Shown here piece after piece: positions 41,028-50,709 of a stretch of DNA of 64,000 nucleotides. The translations under genes were made by a program, and so were the position numbers. Location: positions 1 through 64,000 of the forward strand of contig CAZSNP010000005.1 in the NCBI GenBank assembly GCA_964608265.1, written 5' to 3'. The notes below the pieces were generated by a model. That model worked only from the letters and a program-made list of their open reading frames with translations. It did not search any database and had not been told where the DNA came from. Source of the DNA: JANWXR01 sp964608265. Its GTDB lineage: Bacteria > Chloroflexota > Anaerolineae > Anaerolineales > UBA6663. The number at the start of each line of letters is the position of its first letter. Position 1 is the stretch's first letter.

Positions 41028-42064
41028 TTTCCGTTTATCAGCTCATTCAGATGTTGCACGGCGGCCTCCCATTGCCGGCGCCGTTCCAATTGAAGACCGG
41101 CGATTTCATCACTGAAACGCTGATGTTCCGCTTGCATTCGCCGCACCCCGTTTGCGATTCCATCCGGGCTGTTATCCACATGTACCGTGCCTCGGTGGAA
41201 GGTCTCGCGCAGAAACGGCCAGTCGGAGGTGATGACCGGGCGGTTGACCCACACGGCCTCGCAGGCCCCGCGCTGATTGGTGTGGTCTTCAGTTGTCAGC
41301 GCCATCACCGCCTGCGCAGAGCGGAGCAAGCCATAGTATTGAGCGTCCGGCAGGAAGCCGGTGAGGCGCAGATTGGGCGGCAGTTCCCGCGGCAGACGTT
41401 TGAAACCCTGTACCGGGTCCCCGGTGACGTAAACGCCCACTTCCGGTAGCGACCGGGCTGCGGCCACTACGGCGTCGAGCGGTTCATCGGGGGCAAACGA
41501 GCTGACCATCACCACATTGAACGAGTGCCTGAACGGATACCGCTCACCCGCGGGCAGGTCGCTGGGGACATCGGTCAGCACGCTGCTGGGTGCGCCCCAG
41601 CCTTCCACAATTCGTTGCAGGTGGGCGTTGGTCACCAGTGTCGTAAGCGCGCGCCGAGACAGGAAGCGATGCAGTCCCCACGACCATTGCCACAACGGGC
41701 CTTGAAGCGCATCGGTATGCGAGTCGATGATGAACTGGCTCCGGGTCAGTGTGCAATACACCCACACGAAGAGTGGCGCGAAGACAGGCGGGGCCTGGAT
41801 AAAGACGACGCGAGGCCGCTCGCGGAACAGACTCCAAAGCGTGAGCGCGGCCTGCGCCATGTAGCGAATGGGCGCCAGGTAGGGTTTCATTTTGAGCACA
41901 TGCACCCGCCGCAGCGGTATCCCCAGTCGGCGCGCCATCAGCTCACTGCGCCGGGAATGGCTGGGTTTGGCCCAGGCCAGGAACATCGCCGAACGCCCCT
42001 GAAAGCGGGCCTGGCTCTCGACAGTCTGCTCCGCCTCCGGAGCGGGAAAGGTGGCTTCAGTCAT
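41024..42064 (-). CDS. Glycosyltransferase, GT4-like
   Basis: 346 aa from ATG 42064, overlapping the FkbM-type methyltransferase end by 8 nt. GT-B layout: RRSELMARRLGIPLRRVHV, RPRVVFIQAPPVFAPLFVW and IIDSHTDALQG in the N-domain. The C-domain has MVSSFAPDEPLDAVVAAARSLP, YVTGDPVQGFKRLP, TGFLPDAQYYGLLRSAQAVMALT and RGACEAVWVNRPVITSDW. The EX7E motif is atypical. It resembles family 4 enzymes of polysaccharide clusters that start from a membrane-bound acceptor. Substrate unknown. Confidence 0.82.
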   Translation of the reverse strand: MTEATFPAPEAEQTVESQARFQGRSAMFLAWAKPSHSRRSELMARRLGIPLRRVHVLKMKPYLAPIRYMAQAALTLWSLFRERPRVVFIQAPPVFAPLFVWVYCTLTRSQFIIDSHTDALQGPLWQWSWGLHRFLSRRALTTLVTNAHLQRIVEGWGAPSSVLTDVPSDLPAGERYPFRHSFNVVMVSSFAPDEPLDAVVAAARSLPEVGVYVTGDPVQGFKRLPRELPPNLRLTGFLPDAQYYGLLRSAQAVMALTTEDHTNQRGACEAVWVNRPVITSDWPFLRETFHRGTVHVDNSPDGIANGVRRMQAEHQRFSDEIAGLQLERRRQWEAAVQHLNELINGK

Positions 42065-42899
42065 GATGCCCCCACCGGCCATACAACGCCATGCCGGCCA
42101 GCGCCGCATTCAGATTGTGCAACGTGATCGTTTCTCCGTGCGTGATCTCACTCAAGTGATAGCCCAGCCCGCTGAGATAGTCTACGATGCGCCGGGTGTT
42201 CTCCAGGAGCAGCGGATGCGTGGCGCCATGCAATTCCACCAGTACCGCAGGGTGCGCACGCTCCAGCGTGGCCCGCATCCCCAACAGGACGGGGTATTCA
42301 AATTCCTCAACATCAATTTTGACAAAGGTGGGATCGGGTAAAGCCTGTTGGGCGATGAGGTCATCCAACGGGTAGACCGGAACGCGCGAGGTCTTCACCG
42401 TCATCCCCCTGTGCGAATTTACGATTTGTTGTTGTCGGGTCTTGTCCAGCGTCCCCAGACCGCCATCATAGTCGCCATAGAGCAGCTCCAGAGTCTGAGG
42501 CTGCGCTCCCAGGCCGAAATTGATAGTTTGGACATTGGTCAAGCGGTTCACGGCGATATTCTTGTTCAGGATGGCATAGGTCTCCGGGTTCGGTTCGAAG
42601 GTGATGACCCGACCCGTCGGCCCAACTGCTCGCGAGAAGTACAGCGTGATCAGGCCGATGTGGCCGCCGATGTCGTAGACCGTGTGCCCGGCGAGATCCA
42701 GCCGGGCGATGAAGTCATCCTCATACTCCACGGCCGGCTTGGCCAGAAACCCCAAATCACCAGTGACTTTGAAGCCGCGCGCCAGACCGTGCCGGGCGAC
42801 GTAAACATGATTCTTGAGCAGCGATTTCGCCAGCCGTTTGAGCGGGTAATACGCCTCGCGTCGAATTATCCGAACGAGTTTCGTCAGCATGTGCTCCAA
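42057..42899 (-). CDS. FkbM family methyltransferase
   Basis: 280 aa class-I SAM methyltransferase: motif I VYDIGGHIGLITLYFSR, then VITFEPNPETYAILNKNIAVN, the FGLGAQ..ELLYGDYDGG insert and VPVYPLDDLIAQQ followed by FVKIDVEEFEYPVLLGM. These mark the FkbM branch, which O-methylates sugars or polyketides. ATG at 42899 or 42890. It is the first gene after a 171-bp gap that holds a hairpin, so it likely heads the sub-operon down to the dehydrogenase. A TAGAAT read on the minus strand about 40 nt upstream could be its -10. Sugar O-methylation of the polysaccharide is inferred. Confidence 0.87.
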   Translation of the reverse strand: MEHMLTKLVRIIRREAYYPLKRLAKSLLKNHVYVARHGLARGFKVTGDLGFLAKPAVEYEDDFIARLDLAGHTVYDIGGHIGLITLYFSRAVGPTGRVITFEPNPETYAILNKNIAVNRLTNVQTINFGLGAQPQTLELLYGDYDGGLGTLDKTRQQQIVNSHRGMTVKTSRVPVYPLDDLIAQQALPDPTFVKIDVEEFEYPVLLGMRATLERAHPAVLVELHGATHPLLLENTRRIVDYLSGLGYHLSEITHGETITLHNLNAALAGMALYGRWGHHD

Positions 42900-42991
42900 C
42901 TCGGACTCATTGGCGGAAATTGCGCCTACATTCTAAGTAATTCGGCGGTGAGTTTCGAGGTGAGAGGACTTAATGCCTATTCATAACGTCA

Positions 42992-43031
42992 ACGAGGCTT
43001 TCGCCGCGGTTATCCCGGTCAAAAGCCTCGT
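42992..43031 (-). terminator. Hairpin between secreted protein and FkbM genes
   Basis: ACGAGGCTTT (42992-43001) pairs with AAAGCCTCGT (43022-43031), a perfect 10-bp stem with a 20-nt loop. No clear T-run follows on the minus strand. It lies 40 nt beyond the stop of the secreted protein gene, so a terminator or mRNA-stabilising role is plausible. Confidence 0.5.
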
Positions 43032-43070
43032 CGTTTCGCCGTAGTCAAGCGAAAGAGAATCGCTTGCGTG

Positions 43071-44069
43071 CTACGTGCAGGTCATTGATCCAAGTTGCAA
43101 CACGCGAAAACGGTCGGTCGGCAAATTGACCAGGTCGTTTTCCTTGAGCAGGCCCGTCCAGCGATTGACCGGCTTGCCATAGAACGACTCAGCGATGAAG
43201 GCAACCCCTGAGCTGCCCTCATCCCCAACGTAAGCGCCGTATTCCTGCAAGGCTCGGGCGATGACCTTCGCGCCCGGCGAGAGGCCGAGGGTGTTGATGT
43301 TAAGCGTGGGATCCAGCTGAATGCGAGATCCCATCGGCAGCGCGCGTGAGTCGTAACTCCAGCCGTGCGTGGCCGTCGCCGGCCAGACGCGGCAGCCGTT
43401 CCGTGTCCCCGCGACCACCATCACCAGGGCGTGAGGGATGTGCCCGGCCTGAATCTCATCCGCGTAGATCAGGCCGGCGGACAGTGGGAAGCCGGAAGCC
43501 CGCGCTGAGGAGGTTCCGGGGGCCAGCACGCCGTTCCCGGTCAGGTCAAAGTACGCGCCCCAGTCAGCGGCCCATGAGCCATTGGCGAGTTTGCGAGCGC
43601 GATAGAAGTCCCATTCTTTTTGGCGAGCCGCATCCACGATGATCATGTGCCCGTCGCTCTCCGGGTCGGGCACCGCATTGGTCGGGATAGGGACGTTCTG
43701 AAAAAACGTGCAGTTGGGACTGCCACAGTCCACGTTGTAGCGCGGGGCATTCGCCTCGGCCACCCACATGGGCGCGCCGTAGCGGTTGAGGTTGATCCAT
43801 GGACGCGGGTCCTGATAATTGCGGTCGTGGAACAACTGCATCATCGCGCCGGAGTTGGGATCAATGGCTGGGTTGCTGGAGATAGGGGTATTCCACGGGC
43901 TGTTGTTGTTGAACGGTCGCCAGTTCATCCGCGCCACAAGCGGCAGATAAATCTTCGAGTCGGTGGCCGCCGGTTCATTCGTTTGGGCTTGAACACTGAG
44001 GCCGCTGAATACCCACATCACGCTCAGGCTCAGCCATGCTAGGAATCGGATTCCTCGAGAAGTACGCAT
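43071..44069 (-). CDS. Secreted protein of unknown function
   Basis: 332 aa. A clear signal peptide (about 1-28, LAWLSLSVMWVFSGLSVQAQ) is followed by KIYLPLVAR, a motif also seen at the ends of two other secreted proteins here. The mature part has WNTPISSNPAIDPNSGAMM, GAPMWVAEANAPRYNVDCG, ESDGHMIIVDAARQKEWDFYR and GTRNGCRVWPATATHGWSYD segments. This resembles large families of exported, poorly characterised proteins with a possible carbohydrate-acting fold, but I cannot name one. It lies 37 nt after a secreted beta-propeller gene within the polysaccharide locus. Confidence 0.65.
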   Translation of the reverse strand: MRTSRGIRFLAWLSLSVMWVFSGLSVQAQTNEPAATDSKIYLPLVARMNWRPFNNNSPWNTPISSNPAIDPNSGAMMQLFHDRNYQDPRPWINLNRYGAPMWVAEANAPRYNVDCGSPNCTFFQNVPIPTNAVPDPESDGHMIIVDAARQKEWDFYRARKLANGSWAADWGAYFDLTGNGVLAPGTSSARASGFPLSAGLIYADEIQAGHIPHALVMVVAGTRNGCRVWPATATHGWSYDSRALPMGSRIQLDPTLNINTLGLSPGAKVIARALQEYGAYVGDEGSSGVAFIAESFYGKPVNRWTGLLKENDLVNLPTDRFRVLQLGSMTCT

Positions 44070-44106
44070 CCGTCTTGCTCCTTGTCAGACTCCCGGGAGG
44101 GTTTGT

Positions 44107-46407
44107 TTATGGAGCCGAACGGGGCTGATAGTAGTACACGTCCGCGGTCCCGACCACCAGATTTTTGTGGAGTGCGTCCAGGTCAAAAGTATTGACGGAT
44201 TTCATTTGAAAATTGTGGTCGGTCAGCGCGGCCCATGACCGGCCCGCATCCAAAGACCGCAGCACACCCGCACCCATCCAAACATAGGGGTCATGACCAA
44301 GGTAGAGGATTTCCGGATCGGTGGGATCAAACTTCACGGCAGCAATGGTGGCGTGATAGCGTTCACGCGCGAATGGGCTGAGTGCCAGATCCCCGATCAG
44401 CGGTTGTAGCCTGGCAGAGTCAAACACATGCTCCCAGGTATAGCCACGATCGCGGCTCAAATATGCGCCTTCGATGTTCGCCCCGACCAAAATGAAGTCG
44501 GGATTAGAGGGTGCAATGGCCACCGAATAGAGGAGCAACTCTCCCAGGCTCGCCGACCGCCATCGTTGACCAGCGTCATCACTGATGTGGAGTGTGCCAC
44601 GCATCGTTGCGGCCACAAGTATCTCCGGTGTTGTGGCGGAGATGGCCAGAGCATACAACCGCTCATCGCTGACCAGGATTTCGCGCCACTGCTGCCCGCC
44701 GTCTTCAGTCTTGTAAAGACGCCCACCACCCGCCTTCAACTCCAGGGCCACATAGGCGGTATTGGCATCATCCGCACTCACTGCAATGGCGTTGGCCTGC
44801 CATTGTGGATCATCGGCCGTGGTGGCCGGCAGCCCGGTGACAATCGGTCGCCAGGAGCCACCGCCATCCTCCGTTTTGTTGACGGCGCTCAGATACTGGC
44901 CGCTTGGGCCAACCCCCGCCGCGTAGACGACCTGAGGCTGCTTCGGTGAAATGGCGAAGTGTGCCGCGCCTGCCGGGCGGCGGCCGTCTGGCGTGGTGAA
45001 GCCTGCACCGATGCTCTGCCAGGTCTGGCCATAGTCTATGCTCTTCCACGGCGTCGCGTCCAAAATCCCAAGATAGATGACGGCGGGATTACGAGGCTCG
45101 AAGGCCGCTGCCCGCACCACGATGTTGCCGACTCCATTCACAATCAACTCCCACCGGGTCGCACCGGGCCGCAGGCGATAGACGCCGCGCCACGAGGTGG
45201 CAATCAGGGTGCCATCGGTCGCCTGGGCGATATCCCACAGATTCTGAAAGTCATCGAACCAGGCCGGGGAACCGGGAGCCTCCAGCGCCATCCGCGACCA
45301 GCTTTGACCGCCGTTGCTCGTTTTATATATGCCCGGATCATCCCCGTAGAACGTGCCGGTGTAGAGCGTTTGGCCCGTTGCATCGGTGGCGTCCAGCAGA
45401 ATGCGCTCATAGCCCAGCGCCGAAGAATCAAGCCCGGTGTTGATGGCCACAAACGTCTGCCCGCCATCGGTGCTCTTGTATAACCCCCGCTGGCCTCGAT
45501 ATTCCTCGGCGCCGTATTCCCCAAAGTAGACGTTGGTCGCCACGTAGATCGTATTGCGCGCCGCGTCCACTGCAATGTCACTGGTCATGGGCAGCGCGAT
45601 GCGCTCGCGCCAACTCTCCCAGCTCACGCCACCGTCCCGGCTCACGAACACACCATCACCAAAAGTGGCCGCGTACAACGTCTCTGGATCGCGCGGATCA
45701 GCCCGCAACGCCCAGATGTTTTTATCGTTGAGCGCGAGTTGAGCAAAAGTCGTGCCCTCATCCATGCTCTTCCATATCCCGGCGCGTTTATCCGGTCCCG
45801 GTGGATTTCGGTCCCAGCCGCCCACGTAAATCACATCGCTCAATCCATCGTCGTCACCGTCGTAGCGGCGTGGATCAATGGGATCAAACGGGATGAGGAG
45901 GCTGCGCGTACTGGGCCAATGCGTGACGCTGAAAGCGCGCCCCGCGCCCAGGCCTTCCGCGTAGACAATCTCCCATGTCTGCCCGCCATCGCGCGTGCGA
46001 TAGAGTTCACCATTCGGCGGGTCGGCATTCCAGGCCGGCGTTTGGGAATACACTTCAGCCAACACATACAACACCTGCGGGTTGAGCGGGTCGAGTTCAC
46101 TATCGCCGACCCTCGGGTTGGCGAGGTTTTGATTGATGGGAAACCACTGCTCACCACCATCGGTGGATTTGATGACCCCGCCGTTATCGGTGGTCACATA
46201 AATGATTTGCGGATTAGTGGGATCAATGGCGATGCCGGCCTGCCCCCCGCCCCCACCGATGGTGCGCCGCGTCCAGCCGGGGGAGGGAGGCGCAGGCGTA
46301 CTATCCGGCGCGGGTAAGGTTGCGGCCGGCGGAACGGCGCAAGCCGTCCCAATCATCACCGCCGCCAGCAGCGCACTCATGCAGCCTGCTCTGTTGAGGC
46401 CGTTCAC
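44107..46407 (-). CDS. Secreted BNR/Asp-box beta-propeller protein
   Basis: 766 aa. The N-terminus (about 1-23, LLAAVMIGTAC) is a signal, and Cys23 may be lipid-modified although the lipobox is imperfect. Repeated Asp-box motifs (SxDGGxxW) run throughout: KSTDGGEQW, RTRDGGQTWEI, VSRDGGVSWESW, KSTDGGQTFV, KTSNGGQSWSR, KTEDGGGSWR, KTEDGGQQWREIL and LSRDRGYTWEHV. They mark 6-8 blade sortilin/VPS10-like propellers. No sialidase-type catalytic FRIP motif was seen. Asp-box propellers act as glycan-binding or hydrolytic domains. It is 1 nt from the methyltransferase gene, so it belongs to the same operon. Confidence 0.83.
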   Translation of the reverse strand: MNGLNRAGCMSALLAAVMIGTACAVPPAATLPAPDSTPAPPSPGWTRRTIGGGGGQAGIAIDPTNPQIIYVTTDNGGVIKSTDGGEQWFPINQNLANPRVGDSELDPLNPQVLYVLAEVYSQTPAWNADPPNGELYRTRDGGQTWEIVYAEGLGAGRAFSVTHWPSTRSLLIPFDPIDPRRYDGDDDGLSDVIYVGGWDRNPPGPDKRAGIWKSMDEGTTFAQLALNDKNIWALRADPRDPETLYAATFGDGVFVSRDGGVSWESWRERIALPMTSDIAVDAARNTIYVATNVYFGEYGAEEYRGQRGLYKSTDGGQTFVAINTGLDSSALGYERILLDATDATGQTLYTGTFYGDDPGIYKTSNGGQSWSRMALEAPGSPAWFDDFQNLWDIAQATDGTLIATSWRGVYRLRPGATRWELIVNGVGNIVVRAAAFEPRNPAVIYLGILDATPWKSIDYGQTWQSIGAGFTTPDGRRPAGAAHFAISPKQPQVVYAAGVGPSGQYLSAVNKTEDGGGSWRPIVTGLPATTADDPQWQANAIAVSADDANTAYVALELKAGGGRLYKTEDGGQQWREILVSDERLYALAISATTPEILVAATMRGTLHISDDAGQRWRSASLGELLLYSVAIAPSNPDFILVGANIEGAYLSRDRGYTWEHVFDSARLQPLIGDLALSPFARERYHATIAAVKFDPTDPEILYLGHDPYVWMGAGVLRSLDAGRSWAALTDHNFQMKSVNTFDLDALHKNLVVGTADVYYYQPRSAP

Positions 46408-47238
46408 CTATTTCGCTCCCACCAAAGCCAGGCTCGTCGCCGAGGAGTTGGTACGCGCCCACCACGGCAGGTTGCCAAACGGCAGCACTTGAATCGGGAC
46501 GCCCTCGTGCTGCAGACGTCGGATAGCGAGATAAGGCCCGGCGATAGGTTCGGCCTCCTCCCACAGCGGGCGTAACATGGGATAGTAATCGTGCAACAGA
46601 ATGAAACCGCCCGGCCGCAGCGCCTTCAGCGCCAGGGGCAGCTCCTGATAGACCACCCAGGCATCATGCGAGCCATCGAGAAAAATCAAGTCAAACTTCT
46701 CCGTGACGCGGGCCAGATAGTTCAGCGAGTCCCGGGTAACGAAGCTCACGTATCGGCCCATTCCAAGTCGCTCGATGCTCTCGCGCGGGGAGTACCGATT
46801 GGCGCTCGACCATTGGGCGTCGGCGTTCACATCATCAATATCCACGGTGATGAGGCGGCCCTGACCGCCGACGGTGACTGCCTGAAGTGCCAGAGCCATA
46901 CGCGCCGTCGTCGCCCCCAGCCGTGTGCCGATTTCGAGGATAAATTGGGGCCGCAGATAACGGACAAGATAATACACAGCTCGGCTGTCGCCGGAATTGG
47001 AGCCGCCCCGGTTGCTGATGCCGACCTCCGTCAATTGCCGTTCCACAGCCGGCCAATCGGCGTGACATTCCGGCGCATTGAGAATCTCGCTCAGGTTCAC
47101 CCGCGTAATGGCGCCCAACGCCGCAGTATCGCACACCGCCCGCGGCAGGGCCTCAAACCGACGGCGATCGCGTACGTCTCGATAGAGTTGCCGCCAGCCC
47201 GCCGGCCCCTGCAGCAACAGAGTTACCAAAGATGCCAT
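46408..47238 (-). CDS. Class-I SAM-dependent methyltransferase
   Basis: 276 aa. Motif I FILEIGTRLGATTARMALAL, then LITVDIDDVN, SIERLGMGRYVSFVTRDSL, FDLIFLDGSHDAWVVYQEL and LRPGGFILLHDYYP. This is the Methyltransf_24-like branch (O-methyltransferase of sugars or small phenolics). Its stop is directly followed by the start of the beta-propeller gene. The acceptor is unknown; modification of the polysaccharide is inferred from the locus. Confidence 0.85.
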   Translation of the reverse strand: MASLVTLLLQGPAGWRQLYRDVRDRRRFEALPRAVCDTAALGAITRVNLSEILNAPECHADWPAVERQLTEVGISNRGGSNSGDSRAVYYLVRYLRPQFILEIGTRLGATTARMALALQAVTVGGQGRLITVDIDDVNADAQWSSANRYSPRESIERLGMGRYVSFVTRDSLNYLARVTEKFDLIFLDGSHDAWVVYQELPLALKALRPGGFILLHDYYPMLRPLWEEAEPIAGPYLAIRRLQHEGVPIQVLPFGNLPWWARTNSSATSLALVGAK

Positions 47239-47273
47239 GCACGGCTCCTGAGGGACAGGGACGTGGGTGTCGA

Positions 47274-48500
47274 TTACGGCTGCCGAAACAGGGCCGCCAA
47301 CCGGCCGGCACTGACCGCGATGTTGAACTCGCGCTCCACAGTGACGCGGCCCGCCTGCGCGAGAGCCCGCGCCGTATCCCGGTCGGTCAGCAAGCGCGCT
47401 AACGCCTCGGCCAACGCGCCACTATCACCCGGCGGCACCAGACACCCATTGACGCCGGTCTTAATCAACTCCGGGATGCCGGAGAGCGTGGTGGAGATGA
47501 CGGGCCGCTGGAGCGCCATGGCTTCCATCAACACAACCGGGATGCCGTCTTGATCCTGGTCACGGGCCTGCACGCAGGGCAAGGCAAAGACATCTGCACG
47601 CTGCATCAACGCACGCACCTGCTCCTGCGGCAGCGGACCTGTTAAGCGAACATACGCGATCAGCTCCTGGTGTTCAATCTGGGCGCGCAACGCGGTCTCG
47701 TCGGGCCCGCCCCCCACAATCTGGCATTCGAATTGCAGACCACGCGCCACCAACAGGCGACACGCCTCAATCAAATAGCGAAAGCCTTTCTTCTCAACGA
47801 GCCGCCCGACGCTGAGGATGAGTGGTCGGGCATTGGATGGGCAATCGCGTTCCGGCGTGAACTGATCGAGTTGCAAGCCGCAGTGAACGACATGTAGCTT
47901 GCGGGCGCAGGCGTCGGTGCCGGCGGCCTGCAGAAGAAAGCGCCGGTTGTATTCCGAAATCGGCGTGACGAACGCAGCATCCGCGATCTTTTCTTTGAGC
48001 AGCACCGGATTGATAAAGAGATCAGCGGCGTGGGCGGCAAAGCTGAAGGTGCAGCCGGTCAGCCGGGCGGCTACCAGTGCCACTGTCGCGGCGTTCAACG
48101 CGTAGTCGGCGTGGAGATGTTGCGCGCCGCAACGCTCCACCTCCGCCGCGGCCCGGACCGCATAGACGAAATGTCCCAACGACCGCAGGCGATTGCCGGG
48201 CCGCTCGCGGTTCCCGATCACCACCCGCCACAACGCGCCCAAATAGCGAGCTGGTCGCGACAGAGCGTAGCGCAGGTGCAACCCAAGTAATCGCCACCCC
48301 GAAGCCGGAAAAATGTAAAACGTCTCATCCACCAGCGGTTGCGCTTCCGCCGAGAGTGCTGCCCGCTTGGGTTTCCAGGTCGAGATCACGTGAATGTTCA
48401 AGCCCTGCCGGCGCAGCGCCAACACCTCACGATATACAAAGGTGGTCGTGAGGCTGGGAAACTGTTGGGAGAGATAGGCGATGGTGGTCACGGTCGTCAA
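47274..48500 (-). CDS. Glycosyltransferase family 4
   Basis: 408 aa. LSQQFPSLTTTFVYREVLALR at the N-terminus and HLHADYALNAATVALVAARLTG in the acceptor domain are typical of WcaL-like colanic-acid-type transferases. The C-domain has ILSVGRLVEKKGFRYLIEACRLL, IVGGGPDETALRAQIE, and the EX7E region with DGIPVVLMEAMALQRPVISTTLSG. Its start overlaps the heparinase-family gene by 4 nt. The sugar is unknown. Confidence 0.9.
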   Translation of the reverse strand: MTTVTTIAYLSQQFPSLTTTFVYREVLALRRQGLNIHVISTWKPKRAALSAEAQPLVDETFYIFPASGWRLLGLHLRYALSRPARYLGALWRVVIGNRERPGNRLRSLGHFVYAVRAAAEVERCGAQHLHADYALNAATVALVAARLTGCTFSFAAHAADLFINPVLLKEKIADAAFVTPISEYNRRFLLQAAGTDACARKLHVVHCGLQLDQFTPERDCPSNARPLILSVGRLVEKKGFRYLIEACRLLVARGLQFECQIVGGGPDETALRAQIEHQELIAYVRLTGPLPQEQVRALMQRADVFALPCVQARDQDQDGIPVVLMEAMALQRPVISTTLSGIPELIKTGVNGCLVPPGDSGALAEALARLLTDRDTARALAQAGRVTVEREFNIAVSAGRLAALFRQP

Positions 48501-50707
48501 TCAACTCGGGCTGTCGCCGGCGCTTCACCGATGGCCACCCCGTTGCGCCGTAATGTGCGGCCGTCGTGCAGGATACGACTGGTGACGTGGCCGGCTGAAT
48601 CAACGCGAAGATGAGTCAAGGCTGCGTCGCTGGCGAAGTCATCGAAAACCTTCAGCACCGACTGCGGGCGTTGATCGAGCACAAAGTAATCGGTATCCGA
48701 CTCTATACTCAACCGCAACGCCTGAATGTCCAGGCCCAAATCCAGCGCCGTCACCGACACATTGGCCTCAGCGGGGTTGGGGGTCGGATACAGCACGGTG
48801 ATGAATAACGCGGGCAGCGGTCGTGTCTGCGAGTAGATCACCGCCGGCGCGGCCTGCTTCACGCCGGAATAGCGCGAGACCCAGCCCTGGATGGGTTGCT
48901 CCTGCCCGGACACGATCTCCGCCGTGAAAGGCCAGGCCGGACAGATGAGCAGGCCGCGCCCGCCCTGCGCCCGTACGCGCACCAGGCCGGTGGCCGCCTC
49001 CAGTTCCGTCTCTGCCTCCGCAGGCAGGTGAAAGTACACATCACAGCGCGGCGCGCCCGAGCCGGTCACTTGATCCAGCACGATAAAGTAGTGGGGCTTG
49101 AAGAAGAAAATCTGTCGCCGATGTGTGATAGCGCCGGGCAGGCGTTGGTAGCCATCATGCGCGCCGTCCACAAAATCGAAGCCGGGCCGGCTAAGCCACT
49201 GATACAGCCGGGCGCGGGCCGGCCGGAGCACCCGCCAGTTGTCCAACATGACCGACTGATCCAACCCGTTTATGCTCAGGGTATTGTGGGCGCGAGTGCC
49301 GCGGAAGAACTGCCGCCAGGCGGTGCCCAGATGATAGCTGTATACACCGGGGTCAACGATGAGAGTTTGGCCCTGTGCATAGAGTTCGAAATTCAACGCA
49401 TCGGCCTGCCCATGTCCGGGCGCGGGTGGATAACTGAACGGGCCACAGTCAAACACGAGGTACATGCCGGCCTCACGCATGATGAAGTAGCCACCATCCG
49501 TAAGGGCCTGAGAGCCAGGTTCAGCACCGGGGCGCGGTGGTTCCGTACGGCCAACCAGCCACTGAGTCGCTTCATCCATTTCACCGACAGCCAGTTCGGG
49601 TCGTTGCCGCCAGACCGCCGCGCCGTTGAGCGCGTGGAAGCGCACGTAGCTGTCGCCCAGCGCCGAGTCCCCCAGCAAAGGCGGCTCCCCATTCGGCTTG
49701 AGAAGCGCCCGCTCTGCGTTGAGCATGCGGTCGTAGCGCTCAAGCACCTCCCGCGGCACCACCACGGAATTGCTCTGCAGCAGCACAAGCGCCTCCAGCA
49801 ATTCGCTGGTGATAATTTGATGGTAGAGCATGGATTGTTCGGCGTGGACGCCATCGGCATGCACCTGGCGGCGGACTTCGGCCCACAGCACCTCGAGCCC
49901 AAGTTGCTTCCAACGGCCAGCCGCCTTGAATTCCGGGAAAAGCACACCGGCCTGGGCCAGGGCCTTGGCCTGCAGCAACAGGTGATTGTTGGGCGAGGTG
50001 TATTCGAGGTTGGCTGCGAGGAAGCGCGCATGCCACCACAATCCGCGCACCACCTCCGACAGCGCCGCGTCATCCAGCGCCGCACGGAAATGATAATAGG
50101 CCCACGTCCATACATTGAGGCGAAAGGCCACCTCCAGCGGGCTGGCCCAGTTGGGCGCCGCGATCGCCGGGGCATTGTGTTGCATCCAGTCCCGCACCAA
50201 CTCCACGAATGCGGCAACGTAGCGCGTGTCACCTGTGTAGGCAAAGGCTCGTCCCAACGTGACGAAATACGCGTGCCGATTTAGCTCCCACATCCAATCG
50301 GTATTATCATGCGGGCGATGCTGCCAGTTGATCGCTTCAGGGAAGGTGATGGGCGGCTCGCCGCGAAACTGGAAGGTGCGGCGGCAAACGGCGTCCGCCG
50401 CGAAGACCGTGGCGGCGCGGCAGGCGGCGTCCACCCCGGCAACTCGCTCAGCCGCCTCATCGGCGGAGCAGGCAAAGTGGGGCGTGGTGCGGTGTCTGAA
50501 GTGCTCGGCAACGCGGTGCAAATCTGAAGGCAGATTCAGCGCGGCCAAGCATGCAGCCCACGAGAGTGATGCGGGGCGCCATTGTCCAAACGCGTGCTGC
50601 GCGAACTGTGAGCCATAGCTGCGCGCGAGGTTGAGCCAGTGCCGGGCTCCCTTGGCCCATACGGCTTGCAAGCGCCACCATCGATAGCGCCAGGACTCGG
50701 CTTCCAT
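48497..50707 (-). CDS. Heparinase II/III family polysaccharide lyase
   Basis: 736 aa. The N-terminal alpha/alpha toroid (up to about 390) has NRHAYFVTLGRAFAYTGDTRYV, EVAFRLNVWTWAYYHFRAAL, LEYTSPNNHLLLQAKALAQAG, EQSMLYHQIITSELLEAL and the Tyr/His-bearing substrate cleft. The C-terminal half is beta-rich: DGGYFIMREAGMYLVFDCG, GHGQADALNFELYAQGQTLIVDPGVYSY and RGTRAHNTLSINGLDQS. Lyases of this family cleave uronic-acid polymers. In polysaccharide loci they may trim the chain. No signal peptide is visible, so it may act in the cytoplasm or be exported otherwise. GT4 and AsnB-like genes flank it tightly. Confidence 0.87.
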   Translation of the reverse strand: MEAESWRYRWWRLQAVWAKGARHWLNLARSYGSQFAQHAFGQWRPASLSWAACLAALNLPSDLHRVAEHFRHRTTPHFACSADEAAERVAGVDAACRAATVFAADAVCRRTFQFRGEPPITFPEAINWQHRPHDNTDWMWELNRHAYFVTLGRAFAYTGDTRYVAAFVELVRDWMQHNAPAIAAPNWASPLEVAFRLNVWTWAYYHFRAALDDAALSEVVRGLWWHARFLAANLEYTSPNNHLLLQAKALAQAGVLFPEFKAAGRWKQLGLEVLWAEVRRQVHADGVHAEQSMLYHQIITSELLEALVLLQSNSVVVPREVLERYDRMLNAERALLKPNGEPPLLGDSALGDSYVRFHALNGAAVWRQRPELAVGEMDEATQWLVGRTEPPRPGAEPGSQALTDGGYFIMREAGMYLVFDCGPFSYPPAPGHGQADALNFELYAQGQTLIVDPGVYSYHLGTAWRQFFRGTRAHNTLSINGLDQSVMLDNWRVLRPARARLYQWLSRPGFDFVDGAHDGYQRLPGAITHRRQIFFFKPHYFIVLDQVTGSGAPRCDVYFHLPAEAETELEAATGLVRVRAQGGRGLLICPAWPFTAEIVSGQEQPIQGWVSRYSGVKQAAPAVIYSQTRPLPALFITVLYPTPNPAEANVSVTALDLGLDIQALRLSIESDTDYFVLDQRPQSVLKVFDDFASDAALTHLRVDSAGHVTSRILHDGRTLRRNGVAIGEAPATARVD

Positions 50708-50709
50708 CC

